Source: CAZOGW01 sp964579415 (GTDB taxonomy: Bacteria; Actinomycetota; Acidimicrobiia; Spongiisociales; UBA5794). Taken from it: a DNA stretch of 34,097 bases. Shown here in pieces: positions 15,858 through 25,700 of the stretch. Under the pieces are notes generated by a model. That model ran no database searches. It worked only from the letters and a program-made list of their open reading frames with translations, and had not been told where the DNA came from. The first letter of the stretch is position 1. Each line of letters opens with the position of its first letter. The translations under genes were made by a program, and so were the position numbers. The stretch covers positions 1 through 34,097 of the forward strand of contig CAZOGW010000022.1 in assembly GCA_964579415.1 (NCBI GenBank), in the 5' to 3' direction.

Positions 15858-18800
15858 TCAGCTTCCCAGGGCGAGCTGGGCCGCCGCCATCGGGTCCATC
15901 TCCCGGCCGGCGGCGCGGGCCGCCTGCATCTCGGGATCGGGAACGGCGTCGACGAGCTGCCGCATCGGCTCGCTGTACCAGCGCAGCGCCGGCCAGGGCC
16001 GGTAGCCGAGTCGCTCCCGCAGGCTCTCGGCGGCGCCGACGGCCGTCATGGAGCGGTGGCCGTCGCCCTCGGCTATCGCCAGGCTGGCGAGGCCGTCGAG
16101 CAGGTAGGTGAGGCCCTCCCGGTACGAGACCGTGCGGTGCATCTCCAGCGACCGGCTCAGCGACGCCCGACCCTCGGCGACGTCGCCCATGGCGAGGCGC
16201 ACCTGCCCGATCGAGCTGGTGGCCAGGGCGGCCAGGGCGCTGTTGCCCATGACCTCGGCGAGCCGGCCCGACTCGGTGACGTGCTCCAGGGCGCTGTCGA
16301 GATCGCCGCGGGAACCGGCGAGCATGGCCAGGTTGCTGCGCACCCACGCCTCGCCCCACGGGTTCGACGCCCGCTGAAACCGCGCCAGGATCTCCTCCAA
16401 CTCGATCTCCAGCTCCACGTCGTCGACGTCGAAGGCGGGCAGGGCGCTCGCCCGCAGGAAGCGGGCCCAGGTCTCGGAGTCGTCGTCGCCGGCGGCGGAG
16501 ACGAGGCGGATGCTCTCGTCGAGGACCGCCACCGCTTTCTGGTACTCCCCCATCTCGTAGAGGGCGCCGCCGCGGAGCCACAGCATCACCCCGCGCCAGC
16601 CGTTGGCCATGTCGCCCGACAGGTCGGCGACGCCCTCGAGCCAGCGCAGCGCCTCGGCGACGTGCCCCCGCAGCCACAGGTAAACCCAGATGGCGTGCGA
16701 CATCTGCACCACCGTCTCGTGGTCGGCGGCGGCCACCAGCCAGTCGGCGGCATCGCGCAGGTTCTCCCACTCCAGGTCGAGGGTGGACATGGTGGCGGCC
16801 TGGCGGGTGTCGGTGAGCCCCGCTCCGACGCCCATCGCCAGGGATGCGTAGTAGCTGCCATGACGCCGGTGCATCTCCTCGGCCTCGCCGGAGCCCTCAA
16901 GTTGGTCCCGGGCGAAGTCGCGCACGGTGACCAGCATGCGGAACCGGCTCACGCCGCTGCCGTCGGGCTCCACCCGCAGCAGGCTCTTGTCGACGAGGGA
17001 CTCGACCACCCAGGCCGCCTCGGGACCGGCGACGGCCGTGGCGGCATCGAGGGTCCAGCCGTCGGCGAGCACGGCGACCCGGCGGAACACCTGCTTCTCC
17101 TCGGCGGTGAGGAGGGCGTAGCTCCAGTCGATGGTGGAGCGCAGGGTGCGTTGCCGGGCGGGCAACCCCTGGGGACCGTGGCCGAGGACGTCGAACGACC
17201 TGGCCAGCAGCTCCGCCAGTGCCGCCGGCGTGAGCATGCGCAGCCGGGCCGCGGCCAGCTCGATGGCGAGGGGGAGGCCGTCGAGGCGCCGCACGATCGC
17301 CGCCACATGGGCGGCGTTGTCCACGGAGACCTCGAAGTCGGGGCGCACAGCGCGGGCCCGCTCCTCGAAGAGCTGCACCGCCGGGAAGGTGTTGATATCA
17401 CCACGCTCGTCAGGCCCGGGGAACGGAAGGGGGCCTACCGGGTATTCGTGCTCGCCGTGGACCCGCAACGCCACCCGGCTGGTCACCAGGACGTTGAGCC
17501 CGGGGCACCGCTCCAGCAGGGCGACGACATCGGCAGCCGCCGAGACGACCTGCTCGAAGTTGTCGAGCAGCAGGAGCACCTGCTTGTGGGCCAGGGCGTC
17601 GGCGAGAGACTCCAGCGCCGAGGAGCCCACGGTGACGTGCAGCTCGTCGGCGATGGCGGTGGTCACCTGACGGGCATCCATCAGCGCCGAGAGGCTCACG
17701 AAGAACACGCCGTCGGGGTAGCCGTCGGCCACCCGTTCCGCCACCGCCAGGCCCAGGCGGGTCTTACCGATCCCGCCGGTGCCGGTGAGGGTCACCAGCC
17801 GGGTGTCGGAGCGTCCCAGGATGGTCGCCAGGCTCTCCACCTCCTCGTGGCGGTCCACCAGCGAGGTGAGTTGCAGCGGCAGCCGGGCGGCGACGGCGCG
17901 CCGCGCCCGCGGTTCGGCGAACGTCGGAATCAGGCCGGGGACGGTGAGTTGGTAGAGCCGCTCGGCCCGGGAGAGGCCCTTGAGGGTGTAGGTGCCCAGG
18001 TCCCGACCACTCCAACCCAGCGGGGCCAGGTCGTCTGCGACCAGCCCGTGGGTGACCGACGAGAGCACGATCTGGCCGCCGTGGCCGGCGGCGGCGATGC
18101 GCATCGCCCGGTGGGCGTCGATTCCCACGTAGCCTACGCCGGTGGGGGTGGCCTGGCCGGTGTGGAGGCCGATACGCGCCTTGAGATCGATGCCGGGGGC
18201 CAGCGGGCCCAGGCCGAGCGAGCGCTGCACCTCGACGGCGGCTTCGACGGCCCGCATCGGGTCGGGGAAGACACTGCTGATGCGGTCGCCGTCACGGTCG
18301 ACGACGGTGCCGTCACGGGCGGTGACGGACCCGTCGACGATGCGGTGGAAGCGGCCCAGCACGTCGCCATACGCACCGCCGAACTCCTCGACGATCCGGG
18401 TCGAGTCCTCCACGTCGGTGACCATGAACGTCAGGGTCCCCGAGGGGAGGGAGCGCCCCCCGGCCGCGGTGAAGCGCTCGCTGAGGAGTACCGCCAGGTC
18501 GTCGAGGACCAGTTCGGCCAGCTCACCGGGCGATTCGAAGCTCTTGTAGGAGATGTCGCCCGAGGCGCGGACGTCGTCGAGCAGCGATTCCAGCTCCGGC
18601 TGGATGTCGGGAGCGGGCCGCTTCACGTAGATGAGGCGGGGCCGCCCCTCGCTGAGCAGGTACTCGTCGTGGAGGCCGGAGACGTCCATCTCCGGGGCGG
18701 TCCACCCGTAGCTCTGCCAGTAGATGCCGATGAAGATATCGCTCTGCGCCAGGTACGAGCGGTACAGGTCGCGGGGGGCGTGGGGCCGGGCGCCCAACTC

Positions 18801-18974
18801 GAACATCACCGGGTTGAGGCGCAAGCTGCGTACCGCCGTCCGCACCGCTTCCCGCTCCGGTGCCAGCTCTCCCATCGTCGAGCTGACAAAGACGCGTAGT
18901 CGCTGGTCGGGGGTGCGGATGGCGGTCCCGGTGGCCGGGTCCGCCGACGTGAGGGTGTCGATGGTGATTGTCAT
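15858..18974 (-). CDS. DUF4062 - class III cyclase-like - STAND ATPase - TPR protein
   Basis: A 1038-residue multidomain protein. Residues about 26-165 are a DUF4062-like domain (RVFVSSTMGELAPEREAV, YLAQSDIFIGIYWQSYGW, GLHDEYLLS). Residues 177-345 resemble a class III nucleotidyl cyclase: metal aspartates Asp187 (FMVTD) and Asp230 (RDGDR) are there, as is Arg292, but the usual base-selecting Lys is Asp226 and the usual catalytic Asn is His288. An NB-ARC/AfsR-like ATPase follows (Walker A GTGGIGKT 398-405, Walker B LLLLDNFEQ at about 470), then TPR-like helices to the end. The open frame extends 40 codons upstream into the preceding gene; ATG at 18974 has GAGGTG 4 nt upstream. It forms an operon with the 108-residue gene (8-nt gap). 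Probably a cytoplasmic signal-sensing switch; the partner and output are unknown. Confidence 0.85.
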   Translation of the reverse strand: MTITIDTLTSADPATGTAIRTPDQRLRVFVSSTMGELAPEREAVRTAVRSLRLNPVMFELGARPHAPRDLYRSYLAQSDIFIGIYWQSYGWTAPEMDVSGLHDEYLLSEGRPRLIYVKRPAPDIQPELESLLDDVRASGDISYKSFESPGELAELVLDDLAVLLSERFTAAGGRSLPSGTLTFMVTDVEDSTRIVEEFGGAYGDVLGRFHRIVDGSVTARDGTVVDRDGDRISSVFPDPMRAVEAAVEVQRSLGLGPLAPGIDLKARIGLHTGQATPTGVGYVGIDAHRAMRIAAAGHGGQIVLSSVTHGLVADDLAPLGWSGRDLGTYTLKGLSRAERLYQLTVPGLIPTFAEPRARRAVAARLPLQLTSLVDRHEEVESLATILGRSDTRLVTLTGTGGIGKTRLGLAVAERVADGYPDGVFFVSLSALMDARQVTTAIADELHVTVGSSALESLADALAHKQVLLLLDNFEQVVSAAADVVALLERCPGLNVLVTSRVALRVHGEHEYPVGPLPFPGPDERGDINTFPAVQLFEERARAVRPDFEVSVDNAAHVAAIVRRLDGLPLAIELAAARLRMLTPAALAELLARSFDVLGHGPQGLPARQRTLRSTIDWSYALLTAEEKQVFRRVAVLADGWTLDAATAVAGPEAAWVVESLVDKSLLRVEPDGSGVSRFRMLVTVRDFARDQLEGSGEAEEMHRRHGSYYASLAMGVGAGLTDTRQAATMSTLDLEWENLRDAADWLVAAADHETVVQMSHAIWVYLWLRGHVAEALRWLEGVADLSGDMANGWRGVMLWLRGGALYEMGEYQKAVAVLDESIRLVSAAGDDDSETWARFLRASALPAFDVDDVELEIELEEILARFQRASNPWGEAWVRSNLAMLAGSRGDLDSALEHVTESGRLAEVMGNSALAALATSSIGQVRLAMGDVAEGRASLSRSLEMHRTVSYREGLTYLLDGLASLAIAEGDGHRSMTAVGAAESLRERLGYRPWPALRWYSEPMRQLVDAVPDPEMQAARAAGREMDPMAAAQLALGS

Positions 18975-18982
18975 GTCGCACC

Positions 18983-19309
18983 TCAGACGATCCGTACCGG
19001 GTGCGCCGGGGGCGACAACCGGATCGGCTCGATGGAGTTGCGTGCGGTGTGCGCAGCCGTCCACTGGCCGGCGAGCAGCGACCGCAGGATCCACAGGTTC
19101 TCGGCGGCCACCTCGCGGCGGCGCCGGGAGGTGGGCCGGGTGGAGACGGCCACCTCGGCGTCGACGGCCAGGCTGATGAGGTCCCGGGCGCAGGTCACGG
19201 GATCTATCCCGGCGGCGTCGATGACGACGGTCTCACCGGCTGTCCCGGGGCGGGCGAGCGGGGTGGTCAGCGGATTGGCGACGGGGGCGGCGGTCAGGGT
19301 GGCGGTCAT
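18983..19309 (-). CDS. Small protein of unknown function, first gene of the DUF4062 operon
   Basis: A 108-residue protein I do not recognise. The N-terminal third is Ala/Pro/Thr-rich and probably disordered (ANPLTTPLARPGTAGE). The middle could form a small fold (VVIDAAGIDPVTCARDLISL), and the C-terminal third has a basic patch TSRRRREVAAENLWILRSLL that could be a helix contacting nucleic acid or a partner. No signal peptide or membrane segment. ATG at 19309 with AGAGAGGA upstream supports translation. Its stop is 8 nt before the DUF4062 protein, so the two are almost certainly co-transcribed; it may be a ligand, adaptor or inhibitor of that protein. Confidence 0.65.
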   Translation of the reverse strand: MTATLTAAPVANPLTTPLARPGTAGETVVIDAAGIDPVTCARDLISLAVDAEVAVSTRPTSRRRREVAAENLWILRSLLAGQWTAAHTARNSIEPIRLSPPAHPVRIV

Positions 19310-19367
19310 GGCAGGTCCTCTCTCTCGGAGTGTCGATGAGGCAAGACTGCAGGACCGCCCTTGCGAG

Positions 19368-19387
19368 GGTCTAGGAATGGTCTAGGA
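19368..19387. promoter_or_regulatory. Two 9-bp direct repeats with 11-bp period (SARP-like operator candidate)
   Basis: GGTCTAGGA occurs at 19368-19376 and 19379-19387 (TCCTAGACC on the coding strand of the operon), 59-78 nt upstream of the 108-residue gene. Direct repeats one helical turn apart are the known binding geometry of SARP regulators, and three SARP-type genes lie immediately upstream. No convincing -10 was found at the distance seen in Streptomyces. Confidence 0.45.
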
Positions 19388-19393
19388 GGGGGC

Positions 19394-19421
19394 GTACTAC
19401 GTACTACGTACTACGTATCAC
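19394..19421. repeat. Heptanucleotide tandem repeat (GTACTAC)
   Basis: Three perfect copies of GTACTAC (19394-19414) plus a fourth diverged copy, GTATCAC. The diverged copy contains the stop codon of the neighbouring SARP-type gene (19418-19420). The repeat is otherwise intergenic. Looks like a simple-sequence repeat formed by slippage. Confidence 0.85.
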
Positions 19422-22400
19422 GACCTCCTGGTCTCCGCGATTCTTCTCACCAGACGCGTCATGCCGTTCTCGCGGGCGTTCGCCTCACCCCTGTCCAAGG
19501 CCTCGGTGGCCTCCCGCTCGCGGCCGAGGGCGCGCAGGGCCAGGGCGGCGAGGCGCTCCAGCTCGGGGTACCAGCAGCCCTCACCGCGGCGGTGCACCTG
19601 GTCGATTCCGGCCTGTGTCGCCTCCAGGGCCGCCTCGGGACGTCCTGCCGCCAGCTCGAGGTGGGCGACCATGCCCAGGTACTGGGTGTGGCACACCTCG
19701 GCGCCTGCCTTCGCCTGACGGGCGATGGCGTCCCGCAGCCTGGTGACACCTTCCGGGTCGCCGTCGCACCCGTCGGCCCAGGCCTCAGTCGCCTCCAGCC
19801 AGGCGCGCGCCAGCGGGAACTGCTCGATGCCTTCGTGCGAGCGTGCCCAGGCGAGCAGGTCCCGGGCGCCGGCGGCGTCGTAGTCCCGGATCACCCAGTG
19901 CGATTCGACACCGGCGACGAAGGCGGCGCTGAAGAGATGTCCGGAGCGGTCGGCGGCGTCGCGGGCGACCCGGATGCTGCTCCGGGATCTCTCCATGTCG
20001 TCGGACATCCAGCGCGCCCAGCCGGCGAAGGCGAAGTGGCTGCAGGCCAGCGACTGCAGCCCCAGCGGGATCATCACCCGGCCGGTGAGGCCGGGGTCGA
20101 GCGTTTCCAGGAGCGCCTCACCGGCGTCGGCTCGGCGCCTCGCCTCCGAGGCGTCCCCGGAGTGGCCGGCGGCCAGCATCATGTTGAGGTGGCCCGCCAT
20201 GGTCGTCATCGGTGCGGGATCCGGGTCCAGCGACGCCATCTCGTCGAGCAGCGTGGCCGTCTCCACGGTGGCGTTGATGTCGCCGCTGACCACCTGGTGG
20301 GAGAGGAGTCCCTGGAAAGCGGGGAGCACCACCGTGACGATCCTGTCGTCGCCCGGCGCCGACTCGTCCCGGAGCCCGGCGGCGAGATCGAGGAGGCGGC
20401 GTCCGGCGTCGACGAGGCGGGGTGAGTGGTAGCCCTCGCGCAGGATCCACACCAGCGAGAGGTCGAGCAGTACCTCGATCTCCGCCTCGTCGCGGTCGAC
20501 CGACGGCGGCATCGTCCTCACCAGCTCGTAGCGCTGGTCGAAGAGCCGCTCCGCCAGCTCGTGGGCGTGCGACTCGAGGGCGTGACGTCCCGCCCGCGCC
20601 AGGGGCGCCAGCGCCGCCTCGGCTCCGCTGATGGGCACCGCCTCGACGGCGTGGTGGGCGATCTCGCTCCACGCCGTCGGCTGGTTGCCGCGGCGCGCCT
20701 CCATCACCGCCACCAGGTCGCGGTGGATCTGCGCCCGGCGCAGCGAACCCAGCCCGAGAGCGATGGTGTCTCCCACCAGCAGGTGCGAGAAGCGGTAGCT
20801 CCCGGGAGTGCCGTCCTCGGAGATGATCCCGGCTGCGACGGCGACATCGACGTCGTCCAGGGCGCGGTCGGCCGAGTCCCCCAGCACCGCGGTGACCACG
20901 CCCAGGTCCCAGCGGCGCCCGCTCACCGACGCCACCCGCAGCAGCGCCACCGTGGGCTCGTCGAGCCGGGCCAGGCGCTGGCGCAGGACGTCACGTACCG
21001 TGGTGGGGACGGCGGCGGCGGCGGAGCCCTCCACGGTGAGGTTTCCCTCCGCCGACAGCAGGCGAACCAGTTCCACCGCGAAGAAGGCGTTCCCTCCGCT
21101 CCGCATGTGGACGGCCTCCACGACACCCGGGTCGGCGTCGACTCCGGTCACCTGGTGGATCAGCTCAGCCATCTCCTTGACGCCGAGCTGTCTGAGCGGT
21201 AGCCGGCTCACCCGGTCGATGCGCGCCATGTGCCCCAGAATGTCGGCGAGAGGGTGATCGGCAGGCACGGCGGTGGACCGGTACGTGCAGACGACCACCA
21301 GACCGAGGCGTGAGATCTCGGCCGCCACCAGGGCGAGCACCGACAGCGAGTCTGGGTCGGCGCCGTAGATGTCGTCGACGAGGAGCACCAGGGGCCGGTC
21401 CGTGGTGAGCTGCCGCACCGCAGCCAGGATGCCTTCGGCCACCCGGTGGGGGACGACGTCCCCCGAGCGCGAGACGTCGGTGCCGCCGGCGGCGACATCG
21501 GGGAAGACGGACTCCAGGTAGCGGGCGTAGGGCCCGGCCGCGGCGGCGAGCGTTTCGGCTCCGTAGAGGACGGTCATCCCCCTGCTGAGCTGTATCCAGG
21601 GCCAGAACGGCGGCGTCCCGCCCACCTCGACGCAGCGTGCCAGGGCCGCCGGTACGCCGGTCAGGTCGGCGCGGTGGTACATCGCCTCAAGCAGCCGGGT
21701 CTTGCCGATGCCCGGCTCGCCCTCCAGCATGAGGACGGTGCCCCGACCGGCGGCGGCGTCTCCCAGGGCCTGGGTGAAGACCTCCATCTCGACGTCGCGA
21801 CCCACCAGGTCGGGGGCATCCTCCACCGGTCGCGGCGGCGAGGGAGGCAGGCTCGCCGCTCCGGCGGGAACGGGAACGGACGCCTGCAGCGCCGGGTCCT
21901 GCTGCAGGATGGCCTCCTCCAACGCCCGTAACCCGGCCCCCGGCTCGATCCCCAACTCCTCTACGAGCAGCTCGCGGCAGCGCCGGAACGCCCGCAACGC
22001 ATCCGCCTGCCGCCCCGACCGGTACAACGCCAACATCAGGTGGCCCCACAACCGCTCCCGCAACGGATGCTCCGCCACCAGTCGCTCCAACTCGCCCACC
22101 AGCTCCCCGCTGCGCCCGGCAGCAAGATCCGCGCCAACCCGCGCCTCGGTGGCGTCCAGGCGCGACTCTTCGAGCCGGGCGATCTCGGCGGTAGCGAACG
22201 CCTCATACGTGAAGTCAGCCAACGCCGGGCCCCTCCACAGCGTCAACGCCTCTCGCAACAGCCGTCCCGCCGCCTCGGGATCCGAACCCGCCAGCACCCG
22301 ACCCTCACCCACCATCCGCTCGAACACCACTGCGTCGATGCTCTCCGGCGGCACCGCCAGCAGGTAGCCGGGTGAGCGGGAGACGATGACGGTGGAAGGC

Positions 22401-22651
22401 GCCCGCGCCGGCCGGTCCGGCTCCAGGGCCCGTCTCAGGTTCGAGATGTAGGCGTGCAGGGTCCCCTCGGCCCGGGCCGGAGGGTCATCCCCCCATAGCC
22501 GGTCGACGATCCGCTCCAGCGGCACCACCTTCCCGGCGTCGATCGCCAGCAGCGCCAGCACCGCCCGCTGCCGGGGGCTGCCCAGGTCGACGGGTGTCCC
22601 GGCGTGATCCGTCACCTCGAAGTTGCCGAGCAGCCCGATCCGCACCGTCAT
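19418..22651 (-). CDS. AfsR/SARP-family regulator with BTAD, ATPase and TPR (paralog 1)
   Basis: A 1077-residue cytoplasmic regulator, third of three tandem paralogs in transcription order. Residues 1-100 are an OmpR-type winged helix (recognition helix around EGTLHAYISNLRRALEP) and about 105-252 a bacterial transcriptional activation domain (BTAD). A STAND/AAA ATPase follows with Walker A GEPGIGKT (311-318), GGTPPFWPWIQL, and Walker B LLVDDIYGADPDS. The rest is helical, TPR-like, and ends without the LuxR-type DNA-binding domain that related large ATPase regulators carry. Such proteins usually activate nearby genes after ATP or ligand binding. Start: ATG at 22651 matches the MTLRIGLLG start of the neighbour; a TTG at 22681 would add ten residues. 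No ribosome site is seen. The gap to the next paralog is 57 nt. Confidence 0.88.
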   Translation of the reverse strand: MTVRIGLLGNFEVTDHAGTPVDLGSPRQRAVLALLAIDAGKVVPLERIVDRLWGDDPPARAEGTLHAYISNLRRALEPDRPARAPSTVIVSRSPGYLLAVPPESIDAVVFERMVGEGRVLAGSDPEAAGRLLREALTLWRGPALADFTYEAFATAEIARLEESRLDATEARVGADLAAGRSGELVGELERLVAEHPLRERLWGHLMLALYRSGRQADALRAFRRCRELLVEELGIEPGAGLRALEEAILQQDPALQASVPVPAGAASLPPSPPRPVEDAPDLVGRDVEMEVFTQALGDAAAGRGTVLMLEGEPGIGKTRLLEAMYHRADLTGVPAALARCVEVGGTPPFWPWIQLSRGMTVLYGAETLAAAAGPYARYLESVFPDVAAGGTDVSRSGDVVPHRVAEGILAAVRQLTTDRPLVLLVDDIYGADPDSLSVLALVAAEISRLGLVVVCTYRSTAVPADHPLADILGHMARIDRVSRLPLRQLGVKEMAELIHQVTGVDADPGVVEAVHMRSGGNAFFAVELVRLLSAEGNLTVEGSAAAAVPTTVRDVLRQRLARLDEPTVALLRVASVSGRRWDLGVVTAVLGDSADRALDDVDVAVAAGIISEDGTPGSYRFSHLLVGDTIALGLGSLRRAQIHRDLVAVMEARRGNQPTAWSEIAHHAVEAVPISGAEAALAPLARAGRHALESHAHELAERLFDQRYELVRTMPPSVDRDEAEIEVLLDLSLVWILREGYHSPRLVDAGRRLLDLAAGLRDESAPGDDRIVTVVLPAFQGLLSHQVVSGDINATVETATLLDEMASLDPDPAPMTTMAGHLNMMLAAGHSGDASEARRRADAGEALLETLDPGLTGRVMIPLGLQSLACSHFAFAGWARWMSDDMERSRSSIRVARDAADRSGHLFSAAFVAGVESHWVIRDYDAAGARDLLAWARSHEGIEQFPLARAWLEATEAWADGCDGDPEGVTRLRDAIARQAKAGAEVCHTQYLGMVAHLELAAGRPEAALEATQAGIDQVHRRGEGCWYPELERLAALALRALGREREATEALDRGEANARENGMTRLVRRIAETRRS

Positions 22652-22708
22652 CAGGGCATCGGCCTTGCCGTGGGTCGGCAACCCGCTCGCGGTGCGCTCT
22701 CCCAGGGA

Positions 22709-25700
22709 TCAGCGGGCATCGGGTACCCCCGGCGCCACCCGGGGCACGGCGCGGATGCGCTCGATCAGCGGGACGATGCCCTTGCCGGCGGCCGCGACGG
22801 CGGCGCGGTCGAGGGCTTCCTCGGCCTCGGCGTCGCGCCCCAGCTCCCGCAACGCCAGCGCCCGCAGCCGCTCCAGTTCGGGATGCCAGTAGCCCTCACC
22901 GCGCCCCTCCACCTGATCCAGACCACGGTCGGCCGCCTCCAGCGCCGCCACCGGATCGCCGTGCATGAGCTCGAGTTGGGCGGCCATCCCCCAGTACTCC
23001 GTGTGGCATACCAGGGCGCCCATGGTCTCGAGGGTGGCGATGCAGCCGCGCAACCGGGAGGCCGCGGCCGTGTCACCGCGGCGACCCTCGACCCATGCCT
23101 CGGCGGCGGCAGCCATCATCACGTGGAGTGCGAAGTCCTCGACCGCCGGGTAGGCGCGCGACCACGCGATCGACGCGGCTGCCCAGTCGGGATCGTCCTC
23201 CATGGCGGCCACCAGTGTCTCGACGGAGGTCACGAAGGCGACGCTGAAGGCGTGGCCGGCGGCGTCGGCGGACCGGCGGGCGATGGTGAAGTCGCGGCGT
23301 GCCTGGTCTCGCTCGCCGACGAGCCAGCGGGCCCAGCCGGCAAAGGCGTGGTGCGTCGGCGCCAGGAGCTGGATCTGCAGGGGGATCATCAGGTGCCGGT
23401 CCCGCTCCGGGTCGAGGACGTCGAGGACCGTCTCGGACAGGCCGGCCCTGCGTGCCGCCTCGATGGCGTCGCCGGCGTGGATGTTCGCCATCGCGCCGTT
23501 GAGATGCGCCATCACGCTCAGCATGGGATCGGGATCGGGATCGAGCGTCGCCACCTCGTCTAGGAGGGCCACGGTGCGCACTACGGCGCGAACGTCGCCG
23601 CTCACGATCTCCTGGGAGGCCCTCGCCTGGAACGCCGGCAGCACCACCGCCACCAGCCGGCGGGACCCCACCGTGGTGTCGTCCTCGAGACCGGCGGCGA
23701 GGTCGAGGAGGCGCCGCGCCGATCCCACCACACGCCTGCTCTGGTAGCCCTCCCGGCTGATCCAGACCAGGGAGAGGTCGAGGAGGGCGTCGATCTCGGC
23801 CTCGTCCCTCTCCGGCGTCGGGGGGAGGGACTCCACCAGCTCGAGCCGGCGCGTGAAGAGCCTCTCGGCGAGCTCGTGGGCATGGGCGGCGAGGGCCTCG
23901 TGTCCGGCGCGGGCAAGTGGCTCCACCGCGGCGGCGGCTCCGGTGACGGGCACCGCTTCGACCGCGTGATGGGCGATGTCGACCCAGCTCGACGGGCGGC
24001 CACCGGGGCGCGCTTCCAGGGTCACCGCCACGTCGTGGTGGAACTGGGCGCGGCGCAACGACCCGATGCCGAGGGCGATGGTGTCGGCGACGAGAACGTG
24101 GGAGAACCGGTACGCCCCGGGCGTGTCCTCCTCGGCGATGATGCCCGCCGCCACCGCGAGGTCGGCGTGGTCGAGCGCCTCTCCCAGCGGTATTCCGAGC
24201 ACCGCGGCGACGACGTCCAGGTCCCAGCGCCGGCCGCACACCGAGGCGGCACGCAGCAGCCGGAGCGTCTCGTCCCCGAGGCGCGCCAGCCTCTGGCGGA
24301 GCACGTCGCGCACGGTCTGCGGCACCGGCGCCTCGACCCGACCGGCGTCGGCGAGGTTCCCGTCCTGGGCGAGCAACCGCACCAGCTCCACGGCGAAGAA
24401 GGCGTTCCCGCCGGTGCGGGCATGCAGCGCGGCAACGACGTCGCGGTCCACCTCGACGCCCGACACCTGGAGCACCAGCTCGCCCAGCTCGTCGACGTCC
24501 AGCCTCTTCAGGCGAAGCCTGCCCACCTGGTCGACCCGGGTCATCTGGGCGAGGGCTTCCGCCAGGGGATGCCCGGTGGGGACGTCGGTGGTGCGGTAGC
24601 TGCCGACGATCACCAGCCCGAGCCCGGCGATACCGGAGGCGACCAGGGTGAGCACCGAGAGCGAGTCGGGATCTGCGCCGTAGAGGTCGTCGATGAGCAG
24701 CACCTGGGGGCGTTCCCGGGTGAGCTCCCGCATCGCCGCCAGGATGCCCTCGGCGACCCGGTGGGGCGGAGCGTCGATCGGCGGGGCACCGGAGGCGGCG
24801 CCCAGGTCCGGGAGCACCGGGGCGAGGAAGGGGACGTGCGGGCCGGCGGCGGTAAGGACCGCGTCGACACCGTGGGCGGCCATCACACCCCGCCATAGCT
24901 GCAGCCACGGCCAGAAGGGCGGCGTCCCCCCCACCTCGACACAGTGCGCCGGCGCCGCCGGGATCCCGCTCCCGGCGGCCCGGAGTTGCATCGCCTGCAG
25001 CAGGCGGGTCTTGCCGATCCCCGGCTCCCCCTCGATGAGGAGCACGGAGCCACGACCACGGGATGCCGCGGCCAGCGCAGTCTCGAAGGCGGCCATCTCC
25101 ACATCTCGGCCCACCAGGTCGAGTTCATATTCGGCGGCCTCGCCTACCTGGGCGACGGGCGGGGGCCCTGCGGTGGGCCGCTGGGGAGCCAGCAGCGCCG
25201 GGTCCTGTTGGAGGATGGCCTCCTCCAACGCTCGCAACTCGGCTCCCGGTTCGATCCCCAGCTCCTCGACGAGCTGGTCCCGGCAGCGGCCGTAGGCGCG
25301 CAGGGCCTCCGCCTGCCGCCCCGACCGGTACAGCGCCAGCATCAGGTGACCCCACAACCGCTCCCGCAGCGGATGCTCCGCCACCAGCCGCTCCAACTCC
25401 CCCACCAGCTCCCCCGACATCCCCGCCGCCAGGTCGGCGCCGACGCGCAGCTCCGTCGCCTCCAGGCGGAGTTCCTCGAGGCGGGCGATCTCGGAGGTGG
25501 CGAAGGCCTCGTAGGTGAAGTCCGACAGCGCCGGGCCGCGCCACATGTCGAGCGCCTGGCGGAGTGTGACGCCGGCCGCGGCGGGGTCGGTGCCGATGAG
25601 CGTCCTGCTCTCGGCCACCATCGTCTCGAACACGACCGCGTCGATGCTCTCCGGCGGCACCGCCAGCACGTAGCCCGGCGACCGCGACACCAGCACCTTC

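Noticed and set aside
15669..18899. A 1076-codon plus-strand open frame opposite the DUF4062/cyclase gene
   Set aside because: It is a high-GC antisense shadow: Gly/Val/Arg/His-rich without recognisable motifs, while the minus strand holds clear domains. Similar shadows opposite the peptidase, hrpA, SARP and phosphoesterase genes were rejected for the same reason.
19394..19421. CRISPR array or transposon end
   Set aside because: The repeat unit is only 7 bp with no spacers, and no cas or transposase gene is near.
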